In this document: piece by piece, positions 38,075-38,802 of the stretch
Position numbering within the stretch: the first letter of the stretch is position 1
Layout of the letters: each line of letters begins with the position of its first letter
Source: Acidocella sp.
GTDB taxonomy: Bacteria > Pseudomonadota > Alphaproteobacteria > Acetobacterales > Acetobacteraceae
Direction of reading: 5' to 3'
DNA length: 38,802 nucleotides
NCBI RefSeq assembly: GCF_027352905.1
Contig: NZ_DAIEIF010000058.1
Span: 1 to 38,802 of the forward strand
The notes under the pieces: model-generated
What the model was told of the DNA's origin: nothing
The model's input: only the letters and a program-made list of their open reading frames with translations
Databases searched by the model: none
Program-made: the position numbers and the translations under genes

Positions 38075-38802
38075 ATGCAGTTTCGAGCAGCCTTCCTGGC
38101 GGCCTCCGCGCTGGCGGCGCCCTTCGCGTTAGCAACCCATGCCTTCGCCCAGCCGGTCGGCGGCGTCTATGTCAGCCTGGGCGCCGGCCTCAGTTTGGAG
38201 AGCACGCCGAAAGCGAAGAATCTCGTGCTGGACGGGCAGAACCTGCCCGGCTGGGTCCGCCCGGTTTTCAAGAATGGCTACGATGTCCAAGGCTCCGTCG
38301 GCTATGGCTTCGACAATGGCTGGCGGGTGGAGCTGGAAGGCGATTACATCCGCAACGGCGCCAGCAAGGGCAAGATCAACGGCGTCTATTACCCCGCCGC
38401 CAGCGGCGTCGAGGGGCGGTATGGCGGTTTCGTCAACGGTATTTTCGATTTCGATGTCGGCCTGCCCTGGCTCTACCCCTATATGGGCGCGGGCATTGGC
38501 TGGCAGCAGGTGCGCTTCAACGGCATCTCCGGCTACGGGTTCAATGTCGACCAGTCGCGCGGCTCCCTCGCCTATCAGGGCATCGTCGGCCTCTCCTTTC
38601 CCATCGCGCCGGTGATGGGGCTTTCCGCGACGGTGGAATACCGGTTCATCGGTCTCGCCACCGCCCGCCGCTATAACGGCAACTGGAACGGCGTTCCCGC
38701 CTCGTTCAAGCAGCAGGGCGAATATAATAACGAGTTCAATGTCGGGCTGCGCTACGAGTTCGCGCCCCCCGCCCCGCCGCCGCCCGCCCCGGCCGCGGCG
38801 CC
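38075..38802 (+). CDS. Second OmpA-like outer membrane protein, truncated by window end
   Basis: 242 codons are visible with no stop. Signal peptide to about residue 26 (ATHAFA then QPVGG), then a beta-barrel with the same strand layout as the upstream gene: VYVSLGAG, VGYGFDNGWRVELEGDYIRN and WLYPYMGAGIGWQ parallel the first protein. The sequence ends in a Pro/Ala linker (PPAPPPPAPAAAP), so a C-terminal OmpA domain is expected beyond the window. A clear AAAGGAG lies 8 nt before the ATG. It and the upstream gene are tandem paralogues, but the gap holds a strong terminator, so they are separate transcripts. Confidence 0.9.
   Translation, partial: MQFRAAFLAASALAAPFALATHAFAQPVGGVYVSLGAGLSLESTPKAKNLVLDGQNLPGWVRPVFKNGYDVQGSVGYGFDNGWRVELEGDYIRNGASKGKINGVYYPAASGVEGRYGGFVNGIFDFDVGLPWLYPYMGAGIGWQQVRFNGISGYGFNVDQSRGSLAYQGIVGLSFPIAPVMGLSATVEYRFIGLATARRYNGNWNGVPASFKQQGEYNNEFNVGLRYEFAPPAPPPPAPAAA

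Overview
This 38.8 kb window is gene-dense, GC-rich chromosomal DNA. The gene families point to an alphaproteobacterium, probably of the Acetobacteraceae/Rhodospirillales kind. Signs of this are an NDUFA12-type complex I assembly gene followed by an MCE/MlaD gene and a DUF2155 gene, a SUF operon ending in a DUF59 (SufT) gene and an A-type carrier, a full-length single-chain GcvP behind a tandem glycine riboswitch, and short OmpA-family porins. The taxonomic call is inference. Almost everything reads as core genome: I see no insertion sequence, prophage, integrase, tRNA, rRNA or CRISPR array.

Layout. (1) 1-5663, minus strand: an Rrf2 regulator and sufB-C-D-S-T-A, tightly overlapped, behind a GACT-N5-AGTC palindrome that looks like an IscR-type operator; the sufA end is cut by the window edge. 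(2) 5774-9906: phosphoglycolate phosphatase-like gph, divergent glmS, a small unknown gene, an AT-rich inverted repeat, a small exported proline-rich protein and an orphan polar amino acid ABC ATPase. (3) 9998-14644: tandem glycine riboswitch, gcvT-gcvH-gcvP (all three starting with GTG) and an intrinsic terminator. (4) 14669-18027: speD and speE on the plus strand, facing ahcY and a DUF4149 membrane protein on the minus strand. (5) 18118-21988: a PCu(A)C copper-chaperone-like gene divergent from an FtsH-type protease across a perfect 16-bp palindrome; the protease overlaps a gene for a fused APH-like kinase/P-loop protein. (6) 22287-27313: a four-gene polyamine-type ABC importer and a cation diffusion facilitator. 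(7) 27306-32844, minus: a GT-C-like membrane protein, proline iminopeptidase, DegT-family aminotransferase and a WbpM/CapD-type nucleotide-sugar dehydratase. (8) 32932-34931, minus: a RidA-family protein and a degenerate NrdJ-like TSCPD-domain protein. (9) 35081-38802, plus: NDUFA12, MlaD-like, DUF2155 and two tandem OmpA-family outer membrane genes, the second cut by the window end.

Functionally, the middle third is a C1/SAM/polyamine neighbourhood. Glycine cleavage supplies methylene-THF, SpeD and SpeE consume SAM to make spermidine, AhcY clears S-adenosylhomocysteine, and a separate operon probably imports polyamines. The least explained items are the TSCPD/NrdJ-like protein (only two cysteines, so unlikely to be a working reductase), the FtsH plus kinase-fusion pair, and the operator-like palindromes at 5679-5695 and 18604-18619.
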